Origin: Micromonospora sediminicola
GTDB lineage: Bacteria; Actinomycetota; Actinomycetes; Mycobacteriales; Micromonosporaceae
DNA length: 64,000 bases
NCBI RefSeq assembly: GCF_900089585.1
Contig: NZ_FLRH01000003.1
Coordinates: forward strand, 1,812,501-1,876,500
Reading direction: 5' to 3'
Shown one piece after another: positions 37,077 through 45,444 of the stretch. The position numbers were made by a program, and so were the translations under genes. The notes below the pieces were generated by a model. That model was not told the DNA's origin. It made no database searches and was given only the letters and a program-made list of their open reading frames with translations. Each line of letters starts with the position of its first letter. Positions within the stretch are counted from its first letter, which is position 1.

Positions 37077-38324
37077 TCAGGCGGCCGGACGCACCCCGTC
37101 CACCAGCAGCCCGCTGGGCGGCAGCGTCGGCATCCGCGCGAGGTCGAGCGCGAGGTCCTGCGGCGGGACGCGGTAGCTCATCGTGCCGGTCAGCTGGGCC
37201 ACCGCCCGCTTCATCAGCTCGATGGTGATCCACTCGCCGGCGCAGCGGTGCCCGGTGAGGTGGTCGCCGCCGCCCTGCGGGACCAGCCCGAACGGGTCGT
37301 CCCGCCAGCCGGCGAAGCGCTCCGGGCGGAACCGCTCCGGCTCCGGCCAGATCCGCGGGTGGTGGTTCGTGCCGTACAGGTCGAGCAGCACGCGGCGGCC
37401 CTGCGGGAACGCGTACCCCCGCCACTCGAACGAGCGACGCACGCGCGCGGCGGCGAGCGGGAAGAACGGGTAGTAGCGGCGTACCTCCTGCACGAACTGC
37501 TCGGTCGCGGCGTCGTCACCGGCCAGCCGGTCGCGCCAGTGCGGGTGGTCGTGCAACGCCAGCGCGGCGAAGACCACGTACCGGTCCACGGCGACGGTCG
37601 GGCGCAGCACGTTGAGCAACTCCACCGCCGCGATCCGGCGGGGCAGCGGCGTGCCCCGCTCGTCCCGGTGCTCGGCGACGACCCGCAGCGCGCTGCCCTC
37701 GGGCGCCGGGAGCGCGCCGGCGCGGACCCGGTCGACCTGCTCGCCGGCCCAGCGTTCGGCCCGGCGCCGGCCGAGCAGCCCGCGCCAGTGTTTCGGCCCC
37801 AGGACGGCGGGAGCCTCGATCATCGCGTGCATCTCGGCGGTCCGGCGGGCCACGTCGGCCTCGACCAGGGGCACGCCGGCCCAGGCCCAGACCGCCCTGG
37901 TGAGGATCCGGCCCACCTCGTCGTAGAGCACGACCGGGCCGTCCTGCGCCCAGGCCGGGATCCGGGCCCGCCACTCGTCGTCGAAGAGCTGCCCGAGCCG
38001 GCGGATCGCGGCCGGTGTCATGATCGACATGAACATGGCCTTGCGGGCCCGGTGCGCCTCGCCGTCGAGACCCTGGACGCCACCGACGCCGGTCAGCGTG
38101 CGTTGCCCGCGCATCGGCATGGCGCCGCGCCGGACGAACCGCTCCTCGTCGTAGAACAGCTCGGCGGCCTCCCGGCCGCGCAGGCAGATCGTCGGCTCCA
38201 GCAGCAGCCGGGTCTGGAAGACGTCGGTGCCGAACCGGTCGCAGCGGGCGCCCACGAAGCGGTAGCCCTCGCGCAGGAAGGCCAGCGTGCTGTCCGGGCT
38301 CCGGTCGCTCGGCATGGTGCTCAT
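37077..38324 (-). CDS. CYP152-type cytochrome P450 (fatty-acid peroxygenase-like)
   Basis: Encodes 415 aa. The heme-binding loop reads PQGGGDHLTGHRCAGEW with the thiolate at C361, the form typical of CYP152 enzymes. In the I-helix, where most P450s have an acid-alcohol pair, this protein has Arg-Pro (LLNVLRPTVAV, about 240-241), the hallmark of peroxygenases that use hydrogen peroxide and the fatty-acid carboxylate. ExxR is present as EVRR. No ferredoxin or reductase gene is nearby, which fits. Likely reactions are alpha/beta-hydroxylation or decarboxylation of fatty acids. The ATG is preceded by AGGAG. Confidence 0.88.
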   Translation of the reverse strand: MSTMPSDRSPDSTLAFLREGYRFVGARCDRFGTDVFQTRLLLEPTICLRGREAAELFYDEERFVRRGAMPMRGQRTLTGVGGVQGLDGEAHRARKAMFMSIMTPAAIRRLGQLFDDEWRARIPAWAQDGPVVLYDEVGRILTRAVWAWAGVPLVEADVARRTAEMHAMIEAPAVLGPKHWRGLLGRRRAERWAGEQVDRVRAGALPAPEGSALRVVAEHRDERGTPLPRRIAAVELLNVLRPTVAVDRYVVFAALALHDHPHWRDRLAGDDAATEQFVQEVRRYYPFFPLAAARVRRSFEWRGYAFPQGRRVLLDLYGTNHHPRIWPEPERFRPERFAGWRDDPFGLVPQGGGDHLTGHRCAGEWITIELMKRAVAQLTGTMSYRVPPQDLALDLARMPTLPPSGLLVDGVRPAA

Positions 38325-38424
38325 CTCGGCGGCTCCTGACCGGCTCGGTGGCCCTGCTCGACGTTGCGCTACCTACCCGGGCCGACGCGGCCGAATCCTC
38401 CATTACCGCAGGTCCGGCCGGTCG

Positions 38425-38465
38425 GGGGAGGGGCCGGCCACGCGGCCGGCCGCTGGCCCCTCCCC
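38425..38465. repeat. large GC hairpin in the P450 upstream region
   Basis: GGGGAGGGGCC (38425-38435) pairs with GGCCCCTCCCC (38455-38465) and encloses nested GGCC repeats. It lies between divergent genes, an unusual place for a terminator. Confidence 0.6.
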
Positions 38466-38500
38466 GGGTGCGGAAAAGCTGGTTGGCTCGGAACGCGGGT

Positions 38501-38527
38501 CGGCGGGCGCCGGTCCGGCGCCCGCCG
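38501..38527. repeat. 13-bp perfect palindrome upstream of the 38573 gene
   Basis: CGGCGGGCGCCGG and CCGGCGCCCGCCG are separated by one base. It lies 46 nt upstream of the hypothetical gene at 38573 and could be an operator or an mRNA hairpin. Confidence 0.5.
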
Positions 38528-38572
38528 GCACGGCGTCCGGTGGGCGGTCACCGACGACGGGGGAGGACCCGG

Positions 38573-38959
38573 ATGCGCGACGAGAGGGCGGAGCGACGGC
38601 GGCGTGGGGCGGTCGCCGGGCTGCGGGGCGGCGGTCGGGAGGATCCGCTGATCGGCGGTCCCCGCCGGCCCGCGCCCCGCCCGCCGCGGTTCTTCACCGT
38701 GCACCTCGGATTCGCGGCCGCCGAGCCCGCCGTCGCGCGGGAGTTGGCCGTCGCGTACGCCGAGGCTCTCGGCCTGCTCCGCCCGGAGCTGGCACTCGGC
38801 GCGGCGGCGCTGTCCCCGGCCGACGCCTGGCACCGGGCCGAGCGGTTGTTCTGCGGGGCGGTCGGGCCCGACGGCGAGCGCTGCGCCGACGTGGCCGACC
38901 ACCCCGGGTTCCACCACGCGCCCGGGCCGGGCGGGCTCGGCTGGGGTGACGGTGACTGA
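38573..38959 (+). CDS. hypothetical protein with possible C-terminal zinc site
   Basis: Encodes 128 aa beginning MRDERAERRRRGAVAG after GGGAGG. The first 40 residues are basic and low complexity. Residues about 40-95 are a helical region (AEPAVARELAVAYAEALGLL, ADAWHRAERLFC). The end has C-x(10)-C (FCGAVGPDGERCADV) followed by DHPGFHH, which could bind a metal. No family recognised. It converges on the DUF397 gene, 10 bp apart. Coding character is supported by start, ribosome site and codon use, but no homology was tested. Confidence 0.65.
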   Translation: MRDERAERRRRGAVAGLRGGGREDPLIGGPRRPAPRPPRFFTVHLGFAAAEPAVARELAVAYAEALGLLRPELALGAAALSPADAWHRAERLFCGAVGPDGERCADVADHPGFHHAPGPGGLGWGDGD

Positions 38960-38969
38960 CCCCGCGGGT

Positions 38970-39188
38970 TCAGTCCAGGTCGAACTCGCCGTCCTGGGCG
39001 CCCGCCACGAAGGCGTCCCACTCGGCCTGGGTGAAGACCAGGACGGGCCCCTCCGGCTCGGCCGAGTTGCGCATCCCGATCAGATCGTCGACGAAGGCCA
39101 CCTCGACCGCACCCTCGGAGGTGTCTCCCTCCGCGCGCTGCCACACCGCCCGAGAGAGGTCGAAATCGCCCTTGGGGTGCTGACCCAT
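38970..39188 (-). CDS. DUF397 domain protein (orphan)
   Basis: Encodes 72 aa with a GGAGG ribosome site. The core AVEVAFVDDLIGMRNSAEPEGPVLVFTQAEWDAFVAGAQDGEFD is the DUF397 signature. These small proteins usually sit beside an XRE-type regulator with a C-terminal sensor domain and act as its partner or antagonist. No such regulator is adjacent here, so the partner must be elsewhere. It is divergent from pepN, with 66 bp between the start codons. Confidence 0.88.
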   Translation of the reverse strand: MGQHPKGDFDLSRAVWQRAEGDTSEGAVEVAFVDDLIGMRNSAEPEGPVLVFTQAEWDAFVAGAQDGEFDLD

Positions 39189-39219
39189 CGTTGTTCCTCC
39201 ATCGCGACGCGTAACGAGA

Positions 39220-39235
39220 AGGTCCGTGCGGACCT
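39220..39235. promoter_or_regulatory. operator-like palindrome between DUF397 and pepN
   Basis: AGGTCCG (39220-39226) and CGGACCT (39229-39235) form a perfect 7-bp dyad with a 2-bp gap. It lies 19 nt upstream of the pepN start, in a 66-bp divergent gap. It could be a repressor site; no protein is assigned. Confidence 0.45.
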
Positions 39236-39242
39236 CATCGGG

Positions 39243-39254
39243 CAGGATAAGCGG
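39243..39254 (+). promoter_or_regulatory. -10-like box, leaderless start of pepN
   Basis: CAGGAT (39243-39248) lies 6 nt before the ATG at 39255; no Shine-Dalgarno is present. This is the weakest member of the set because the first base is C. Confidence 0.3.
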
Positions 39255-41771
39255 ATGCCGAGCCTCACCCGTGCAGAGGCGACCGCGCGCCGCGCGTCGA
39301 TCACTGTCGAGTCCTACCAGGTGGACCTCGACCTGACCGGCGACGCCGAGCGGTTCCGCTCCGCCGTCACCATCCGGTTCCGGGCCAACCCCGGCGCCGA
39401 GACCTTCGTCGACGTCAAGCCTCGCCGACTCCTGCGGGCCCGTCTCAACGACCGCGACCTCGACCCGGCCCTGCTGTCCGACGAGCGGTTGCCGCTCACC
39501 GACCTGGCCGCGAGCAACACGCTCACCGTCGAGGCCGAGATGGCCTACTCCAACACCGGCGAGGGGTTGCACCGCTTCGTCGACCCGGCCGACGGCGAGA
39601 CCTACCTCTACGCCATGTCCTTCCTGGACGACGCGCCGCGCATCTTCGCGGCGTTCGACCAGCCCGACCTGAAGGCGCCGGTGACGCTCGCCGTCACCGC
39701 GCCGCCGGAGTGGACGGTGGCGGCCAACGGGCAGCTCGCCGACCGGCCCACGCCGGGGCGGTGGGAGTTCGCCCCCACCGCGCCGCTGGCCACCTACTTC
39801 GTCACGCTGGTCGCCGGGCCCTGGCACGTGCTGCGGTCCGAGCACGACGGCATCCCGCTCGGCCTCTACTGCCGGCGCTCGCTCGCCGCGCATCTCGACG
39901 CCGACGCCGACGAGATCTTCACCGTCACCCGGCAGTGCCTCGACCGCTTCCACCAGCTCTTCGCCGAGCGCTACCCGTTCGGCAAGTACGACCAGGCGTT
40001 CGTGCCCGAGTTCAACGCCGGCGCCATGGAGAACCCCGGCCTGGTCACGTTGCGCGACGACTACGTCTTCCGGTCCGCGGTCACCGACACCCAGCGCGAG
40101 CTGCGCGCCACCACCATCGCCCACGAGATGGCGCACATGTGGTTCGGCGACCTGGTCACCATGCGCTGGTGGGACGACCTCTGGCTGAACGAGTCGTTCG
40201 CGGAGTACCTGGGCACCCGGGTCACCGCCGAGGCGACCCGGTTCGACCGGGCGTGGACCACGTTCGCGAGCCGTCGCAAGGCGTGGGGCTACACCGCCGA
40301 CCAGCGTCCGTCCACCCACCCGGTTGCGCCGCAGGAGGTGGCCGACGCCGCCCAGGCGCTGCTCAACTTCGACGGCATCTCGTACGCCAAGGGCGCCAGC
40401 GTGCTGCGCCAGCTCGTCGCCTGGCTCGGCGACGGCGCCTTCCTGGCCGGGCTGAACGCGCACTTCGCCGCGCACCGGTTCGACAACGCCACGCTCGCCG
40501 ACCTGCTGGCCGGCCTCGGCGCCGCGAGCGGACGCGACCTGACCGGCTGGGCCGAGCGCTGGCTGCGTCGGGCGCAGGTGAACACGCTGCGCATCGAGAC
40601 CGCGGTGGACGGCGACGGCCGGTGGACCGAGGTTGCGGTGGTGCAGACCGCCCCGCCGAGCCACCCGGTGCTGCGGCCGCACCGCATCGGCGTGGCCCAC
40701 CTGACCGCCGACGCCCCGGCCCGGCGGGTCGAGGTCGACCTCGACCCGGACGCCGACGGCGGCCGTACGCCGGTGCCCGAACTGGTCGGGCAGCCGGCCA
40801 CCGGCCTGCTGCTGCCCAACGCCGGCGACCTGACCTTCGCCAAGATCCGACTGGACCCGGCCTCGTCGGACGCGGTGCCGATGCTGCTGCCCGGCCTCGA
40901 TGACCCGCTGGCCCGGGCGTTGCTGTGGGGTGAGGCGCTGGACGCCGTCACCGACGGGGAGCGGCCCGCCGCCGCGCTGGTCGGCCTGATCGCCGCGGCG
41001 CTGCCGGCCGAGACCGAGGTGACCATCATCGAGGACGTGCTGCTGCTGACCCGGCGGCTCGTCGACCGCTACCTCGACCCACTGGCCCGCGACGCCGCGT
41101 TGCTGCGGGTGTCCGCCGCCTGTGCGGCGTTGCTCGCCGCGGCGCCGGCGGGCGGCTCGCGTCAGCTCGCCGCGGCGCGGGGGTTCATCGCCGCCACCAC
41201 CGACACCGGGCTCCTCGCCGACTGGTTGGCCGGCAAGCAGGTGCCGTCGGGGCTCTCCGTCGACACCGACCTGCGCTGGGCGGTGCTGCGCCGGTTGGTG
41301 GTGCTCGGCGCCGCCGGCGCGGCGGAGATCGACGCCGAGGCGGCCGCCGACCGCAGCGCCACCGGCGCCGAGCAGGCCGCGGCCTGCCGGGCGGCGCTGC
41401 CGGACCCGGACGCGAAGCGGGCGGCCTGGGAGATCGTCACGACCAGCACCGAGCTGTCCAACCGGCTGGTCGAGGCGACCGCCGAGGGCTTCTGGCAGCC
41501 CGAACAGGCCGAGTTGACCGCCGGGTACGTCGAGCGCTACTTCACCGACATGCCGGCGGCGGCACGTCTGCGTACCGCCTGGGTGGCCGACTCGGTCACG
41601 GTCGCCGCGTTCCCGCGCTACGCGGTGGCGCAGCCGACCCGGGAGCTGGCCGCGGCGCTGCTGGCCCGCGACGACCTCACGCCCGGCCTGCGCCGGTGGG
41701 TCACCGACCTGGACGACGACCTGCGCCGGGCGCTGGTGGCCCGCACCGCGGTGGCCGCCGCGGCCGCCTGA
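39255..41771 (+). CDS. pepN: aminopeptidase N (M1 family)
   Basis: Encodes 838 aa, a cytoplasmic zinc aminopeptidase that removes N-terminal residues from peptides. The GAMEN substrate motif (NAGAMENPG, about 255-259) and zinc site H290-E291-x2-H294 with the third ligand in WLNESFAEY (about E313) are intact. The actinobacterial-type C-terminal ERAP1-like helical domain fills the rest. Length matches the family. A divergent DUF397 gene and a dyad lie upstream. A 15-bp terminator follows. Confidence 0.95.
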   Translation: MPSLTRAEATARRASITVESYQVDLDLTGDAERFRSAVTIRFRANPGAETFVDVKPRRLLRARLNDRDLDPALLSDERLPLTDLAASNTLTVEAEMAYSNTGEGLHRFVDPADGETYLYAMSFLDDAPRIFAAFDQPDLKAPVTLAVTAPPEWTVAANGQLADRPTPGRWEFAPTAPLATYFVTLVAGPWHVLRSEHDGIPLGLYCRRSLAAHLDADADEIFTVTRQCLDRFHQLFAERYPFGKYDQAFVPEFNAGAMENPGLVTLRDDYVFRSAVTDTQRELRATTIAHEMAHMWFGDLVTMRWWDDLWLNESFAEYLGTRVTAEATRFDRAWTTFASRRKAWGYTADQRPSTHPVAPQEVADAAQALLNFDGISYAKGASVLRQLVAWLGDGAFLAGLNAHFAAHRFDNATLADLLAGLGAASGRDLTGWAERWLRRAQVNTLRIETAVDGDGRWTEVAVVQTAPPSHPVLRPHRIGVAHLTADAPARRVEVDLDPDADGGRTPVPELVGQPATGLLLPNAGDLTFAKIRLDPASSDAVPMLLPGLDDPLARALLWGEALDAVTDGERPAAALVGLIAAALPAETEVTIIEDVLLLTRRLVDRYLDPLARDAALLRVSAACAALLAAAPAGGSRQLAAARGFIAATTDTGLLADWLAGKQVPSGLSVDTDLRWAVLRRLVVLGAAGAAEIDAEAAADRSATGAEQAAACRAALPDPDAKRAAWEIVTTSTELSNRLVEATAEGFWQPEQAELTAGYVERYFTDMPAAARLRTAWVADSVTVAAFPRYAVAQPTRELAAALLARDDLTPGLRRWVTDLDDDLRRALVARTAVAAAAA

Positions 41772-41777
41772 CCGGTG

Positions 41778-41815
41778 CCCGTGCCGGGCGGGTCGGGGCG
41801 CCCGCCCGGTACGGG
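41778..41815 (+). terminator. pepN terminator
   Basis: CCCGTGCCGGGCGGG pairs with CCCGCCCGGTACGGG (15 bp with one G-U) around an 8-nt loop, 7 nt after the pepN stop. Confidence 0.85.
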
Positions 41816-41853
41816 CCCCGGCGACCCCGCCCGGGGGTCGCCGTCGCGCGGCC

Positions 41854-41865
41854 TACGATCGCGGG
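41854..41865 (+). promoter_or_regulatory. -10 box, leaderless start of nadD
   Basis: TACGAT (41854-41859), a near-consensus -10, is followed by 6 nt and the GTG at 41866. No Shine-Dalgarno is present. Confidence 0.55.
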
Positions 41866-42462
41866 GTGGAGGAAGACATCCGGCGGATCGGCATCATGGG
41901 CGGCACGTTCGACCCGATCCACCACGGTCACCTGGTGGCGGCGAGCGAGGTGGCCGACCGGTTCGGCCTGGACGAGGTGGTCTTCGTGCCGACCGGACAG
42001 CCGTGGCAGAAGGCGGACGAACCGGTCAGCCCGGCCGAGGACCGCTACCTGATGACCGTGATCGCCACCGCCTCCAACCCCCGCTTCCAGGTGAGCCGGG
42101 TCGACATCGACCGCGGTGGCCCCACCTACACCGTCGACACGCTGCGGGACCTGCACGCCGAGTACGGCCCGAAGTCGCAGTTGTTCTTCATCACCGGCGC
42201 GGACGCCCTGGAGCGGATCCTCTCCTGGAAGGACCTCGACGACGTCCTCGAACTGGCCCACTTCATCGGGGTGACCCGTCCCGGTTTCGAGCTCTCCGAC
42301 CAGCACCTCCCGGCGGACACGGTCAGCCTGGTGCAGGTTCCCGCCATGGCCATCTCCTCCACCGACTGCCGCGCGCGGGTGGGTCGGGGCGAGCCGGTCT
42401 GGTACCTGGTGCCCGACGGTGTGGTGCAGTACATCGCCAAACGGCGGCTCTATCAGCGGTGA
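41866..42462 (+). CDS. nadD: nicotinate-nucleotide adenylyltransferase
   Basis: Encodes 198 aa and makes nicotinate adenine dinucleotide from NaMN and ATP in NAD synthesis. The nucleotidyltransferase motif [11 protein letters not shown] (12-22) and the C-terminal [13 protein letters not shown] (SSTxxR form, about 163-168) are intact. The GTG start ([15 protein letters not shown]) matches the family and sits after a -10-like TACGAT. rsfS follows 110 nt later in the conserved nadD-rsfS order. Confidence 0.95.
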   Translation: MEEDIRRIGIMGGTFDPIHHGHLVAASEVADRFGLDEVVFVPTGQPWQKADEPVSPAEDRYLMTVIATASNPRFQVSRVDIDRGGPTYTVDTLRDLHAEYGPKSQLFFITGADALERILSWKDLDDVLELAHFIGVTRPGFELSDQHLPADTVSLVQVPAMAISSTDCRARVGRGEPVWYLVPDGVVQYIAKRRLYQR

Positions 42463-42572
42463 TCCCGCCCGTTACGTACCCGTATGCCCCGGTAACCAGC
42501 CAGAACTGCCAAGTCGCCACGTCGCCGGGTGTGAGAGGCTTGGAGGGTCGCACGGTTGATCGAAGGAGAACG

Positions 42573-42977
42573 GTGACAGTTTCCGAACGCGCGCACGAGC
42601 TGGCGATGGCCGCCGCCCAGGCCGCGGCCGACAAGAAGGCACAGGACATCGTCATCATCGACGTGGGCGATCAGCTCGCGATCACCGACGCGTTCCTGGT
42701 GGCCTCGGCGCCCAACGAGCGTCAGGTGCTCGCCATCGTCGACGCCGTCGAGGAGCGCCTGCTGGAGCTGCCGGAGAAGGCCAAGCCGATCCGCCGCGAG
42801 GGCGAGCGGGGTGGCCGCTGGGTGCTGCTCGACTACGTCGACATCGTGGTGCACGTGCAGCACACCGAGGAGCGCGAGTTCTACGCGCTCGACCGGCTCT
42901 GGAAGGACTGCCCGCAGATCCCGTTCGTGGATCGCGACCTGGCCGACTCGGCCGCCGGCACCGCCACCGCCGAATGA
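42573..42977 (+). CDS. rsfS: ribosome silencing factor RsfS
   Basis: Encodes 134 aa. RsfS binds L14 on the 50S subunit and blocks joining with 30S when nutrients are low. The family core (DIVIIDVGDQLAITDAFLVASAPNERQVLAIVDAVEE) and WVLLDYVDIVVHVQHTEEREFYALDRLWKDCP are clear. The GTG at 42573 is preceded by AAGGAG. The stop overlaps the next gene start (ATGA). Confidence 0.95.
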   Translation: MTVSERAHELAMAAAQAAADKKAQDIVIIDVGDQLAITDAFLVASAPNERQVLAIVDAVEERLLELPEKAKPIRREGERGGRWVLLDYVDIVVHVQHTEEREFYALDRLWKDCPQIPFVDRDLADSAAGTATAE

Positions 42978-43603
42978 CCCGCCTGATCATCTGGCGGCAC
43001 GGCAACACCGACTGGAACGCGCAGAGCCGGGTCCAGGGCCAGACCGACGTGCCGCTCAACGACCTCGGCCGGGAGCAGGCCCGCGCCGCCGCACCCGTGC
43101 TGGCCGCGCTGCGCCCCGACGCCATCGTCGCCAGCGACCTGCGCCGGGCCGCCGACACCGCCGCCGCGCTGGCGGCGGTGACCGGGCTGCCCATCCGCGC
43201 CGATGCCCGGCTGCGCGAGCGGCACTTCGGCCAGTGGCAGGGCCTGGCCCTCACCGAGGTCGCCGAGCGCTTCGGAGACGAGTACGCCCGCTGGCGGGCC
43301 GGCGATCCCGACCCCGGCGCCGGCATCGAGAACCTGGACGACCTCGGCAAGCGGCTCGGCGCGGCGTTCCGCGATGCGGCCGACCTGGCTCCCGGCGGCA
43401 CCGTGGTGGTGACCACCCACGGCGGCGGGGCCCGGCAGGGCGTCGGTCACCTGCTCGGCTGGGACCACGCGGTGCTGCGCAGCCTCGGCTCGCTGGCCAA
43501 CTGCCACTGGACCGAGCTGCGCCACGACGAGGTCCGGGGCTGGCACCTGCGCGCGCACAATGTCGGGCTGATCACCCAGCCGGCGCTCACCGACGCGGTC
43601 TGA
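42974..43603 (+). CDS. histidine phosphatase family protein (GpgP-like position)
   Basis: Encodes 209 aa. The catalytic RHG motif (R8-H9-G10 in IIWRHGNTDWN) and the second histidine near 149 (VVTTHGGGAR) define the phosphoglycerate-mutase-like phosphatases. In mycobacteria the gene after rsfS encodes glucosyl-3-phosphoglycerate phosphatase; the same function is possible here from position, not shown. It is coupled to rsfS by an ATGA overlap. Confidence 0.9.
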   Translation: MTRLIIWRHGNTDWNAQSRVQGQTDVPLNDLGREQARAAAPVLAALRPDAIVASDLRRAADTAAALAAVTGLPIRADARLRERHFGQWQGLALTEVAERFGDEYARWRAGDPDPGAGIENLDDLGKRLGAAFRDAADLAPGGTVVVTTHGGGARQGVGHLLGWDHAVLRSLGSLANCHWTELRHDEVRGWHLRAHNVGLITQPALTDAV

Positions 43604-43638
43604 GGCGTCCGGCCCCGGCACGGCACCGCCACATCGGC

Positions 43639-43651
43639 TAGCGTGCCGGTC
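43639..43651 (+). promoter_or_regulatory. -10 box, leaderless start of the DegV gene
   Basis: TAGCGT (43639-43644) lies 7 nt before the ATG at 43652; no Shine-Dalgarno is seen. Confidence 0.45.
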
Positions 43652-44500
43652 ATGCCCGTAGCGGTCGTCACCGACTCCACCGCCTACCTGCCCCCCGAGC
43701 TGGTCCGCGCGCACCGGCTCACCGTCGTCCCGCTGACCGTCGTGCTCAACGGCGCCGAAGGGCTGGAGGGCGTCGAGACCTCCCCGGCCGACGCCACCCG
43801 CGCGCTGAGCGCCCGCCGGGTCTCGGTGAGCACCTCCCGCCCCGCCCCGGAGCAGTTCGCGCAGGTCTACCGCACGCTGCTGGCCGAGGGCGCCGACGGC
43901 GTGGTCTCGGTGCACCTGTCCGCCGAACTCTCCGGCACCGTCGAGGCGGCCCGGCTGGCCGCCGCCGAGGTCGGCGACCGCGTCGCCGTGGTCGACAGCC
44001 GCTCCACCGGCATGGGCCTCGGCTTCCCGGTGCTGGCCGCCGCCACCGCCGCCGCCGGGGGAGCCGACCTGACCGGGGTACGTGCGGCGGCGCTGGACGC
44101 GGTCGGCCGGACCACCATCTTCTTCTACGTCGACACGCTGGAGTTCCTGCGCCGGGGCGGCCGGATCAACGCGGCCGAGGCACTGCTCGGCACCGCCCTC
44201 TCGGTCAAGCCGATCATGCACATGCCGGACGGCGCGATCGTGGTGAAGGACAAGGTCCGGACCGCCAGCCGGGGCGTCGCGCGCCTGGTCGACCTGGCGG
44301 TCGAGGCGGCGGGGGACGCCGAGGTCGACCTCGGGGTGCACCACCTCGCCGCCCCGCAGCGCGCCGACCAGCTGCTGGTCGCGTTGACCGAGCGGTTGGG
44401 CGACCGGCTGCACGACACGTACGTCAGCGAGGCCGGCGCGGTGGTCGCCGCGCACGCCGGACCCGGACTGGCCTGCGTGGTCGTCCACCGCCGCCCGTGA
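43652..44500 (+). CDS. DegV family fatty-acid-binding protein
   Basis: Encodes 282 aa. DegV (FakB-like) proteins hold a fatty acid, in Firmicutes for phosphorylation by FakA. VAVVTDSTAYLPPEL at the N-terminus, SVHLSAELSGTVEAARLAA and VDSRSTGMGLGF are family motifs; FYVDTLEFLRRGGRIN is in the second domain. No FakA-like kinase is adjacent. An in-frame GTG 9 nt upstream overlaps the -10 box and is less likely. Position in the rsfS-DegV-comEA order is conserved in actinobacteria. Confidence 0.92.
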   Translation: MPVAVVTDSTAYLPPELVRAHRLTVVPLTVVLNGAEGLEGVETSPADATRALSARRVSVSTSRPAPEQFAQVYRTLLAEGADGVVSVHLSAELSGTVEAARLAAAEVGDRVAVVDSRSTGMGLGFPVLAAATAAAGGADLTGVRAAALDAVGRTTIFFYVDTLEFLRRGGRINAAEALLGTALSVKPIMHMPDGAIVVKDKVRTASRGVARLVDLAVEAAGDAEVDLGVHHLAAPQRADQLLVALTERLGDRLHDTYVSEAGAVVAAHAGPGLACVVVHRRP

Positions 44501-44540
44501 GCCGGTGTCCGGGCCCCGTGCCCGCCACCCGGTGCGTCCG

Positions 44541-45317
44541 ATGAGGGCCCGGTCGTACGTCGTCACCGGGGGCGGCCGGGGCGTGGGGCGGGCCGTCGTG
44601 GAACGGCTGGTCGACGACGGCGGCACCGTGGTCGTCGTCGAGCGGGACGCGGACGCGCTGGACTGGCTGGCCGGACACCCCGCCACCGAGCGGTTGCGCG
44701 CCGTGACCGGGGACGCCGCCGACGAGGCGGTCACCGAACGGGCCGCCGACCGGGCCGAGGCAGCGGCCCCGTTGGCCGGCTGGGTCAACAACGCCGCCGT
44801 CTTCCGTGACGCCGCGCTGCACACTGCCCCGGCGGGCGAGGTGTTCGACCTGATCGCGGTCAACCTGCGTCCCGCCGTGGTCGGCGTCGGCACCGCCGTA
44901 CGCCGGTTCCTGGCCGCCGGCAGCGGCGGCGCGATCGTCAACGTCTCCTCCCACCAGGCCCGCCGGGCGGTCCCCGGCGCGTTGCCGTACGCCACCGCCA
45001 AGGCGGCGGTGGAGGGGCTGACCCGGGCGCTGGCGGTCGACTACGGTCCGCACGGCATCCGGGCCAACGCGGTAGCGCTCGGCTCGATCCACACCGAGCG
45101 GCACGCCGCCTTCCTCGCCGGGCTGGACCCGGCCGGGGCGGACCGGGTGGAGGCCGAGCTGGCCCGGCTGCACCCGGTGGGCCGGATCGGGCGCGCCGGG
45201 GAGGTGGCCGACGTGGTCGCGTTCCTGCTGTCGACGCGGGCCTCGTTCGTCAACGGCGTGACGCTGCCGGTCGACGGGGGCCGGGCCGCGCTCGGCCTCG
45301 ACCCCGAGGCACGCTGA
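44541..45317 (+). CDS. short-chain dehydrogenase/reductase
   Basis: Encodes 258 aa. The NAD(P)-binding motif TGGGRGVG (about 9-16), NNAAV and the catalytic Y-x3-K (PYATAK) with the upstream Ser in NVSSHQ identify a classical SDR. The C-terminal PVDGG segment is intact. Substrate unknown. The ATG at 44541 puts the Rossmann strand at the N-terminus as usual; a GTG at 44505 is an alternative. It separates DegV from comEA, which are often adjacent. Confidence 0.9.
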   Translation: MRARSYVVTGGGRGVGRAVVERLVDDGGTVVVVERDADALDWLAGHPATERLRAVTGDAADEAVTERAADRAEAAAPLAGWVNNAAVFRDAALHTAPAGEVFDLIAVNLRPAVVGVGTAVRRFLAAGSGGAIVNVSSHQARRAVPGALPYATAKAAVEGLTRALAVDYGPHGIRANAVALGSIHTERHAAFLAGLDPAGADRVEAELARLHPVGRIGRAGEVADVVAFLLSTRASFVNGVTLPVDGGRAALGLDPEAR

Positions 45318-45363
45318 CCCCCACCCCGATGGCCGGTAACACATCGACGGCATGATCGGGTAG

Positions 45364-45389
45364 CCGTCCACAGGTCGCCGTTGTCCACA
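45364..45389 (+). promoter_or_regulatory. pair of DnaA-box-like sites upstream of comEA
   Basis: TTGTCCACA (45381-45389) is a perfect actinobacterial DnaA box. CCGTCCACA (45364-45372) matches it at 7 of 9 positions in the same orientation, 17 bp away. They lie in the 127-bp gap before comEA. There is no dnaA/dnaN context, so this is not oriC. Confidence 0.5.
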
Positions 45390-45430
45390 GACGAGGGTCC
45401 GTTGGTCGTACCTCGGCGCGTCCTCGCCGC

Positions 45431-45444
45431 TAGCGTCCCGAGCC
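45431..45444 (+). promoter_or_regulatory. -10 box, leaderless start of comEA
   Basis: TAGCGT (45431-45436) lies 8 nt before the GTG at 45445, without a Shine-Dalgarno. Confidence 0.4.

Noticed and set aside
38970..40700. A 576-aa minus-strand frame ending in DUF397
   Set aside because: Only the last 72 codons have a ribosome site and family match; the rest is antisense to pepN.
45364..45389. Replication origin at the DnaA-box pair
   Set aside because: Only two boxes, no dnaA, dnaN or AT-rich unwinding region nearby.
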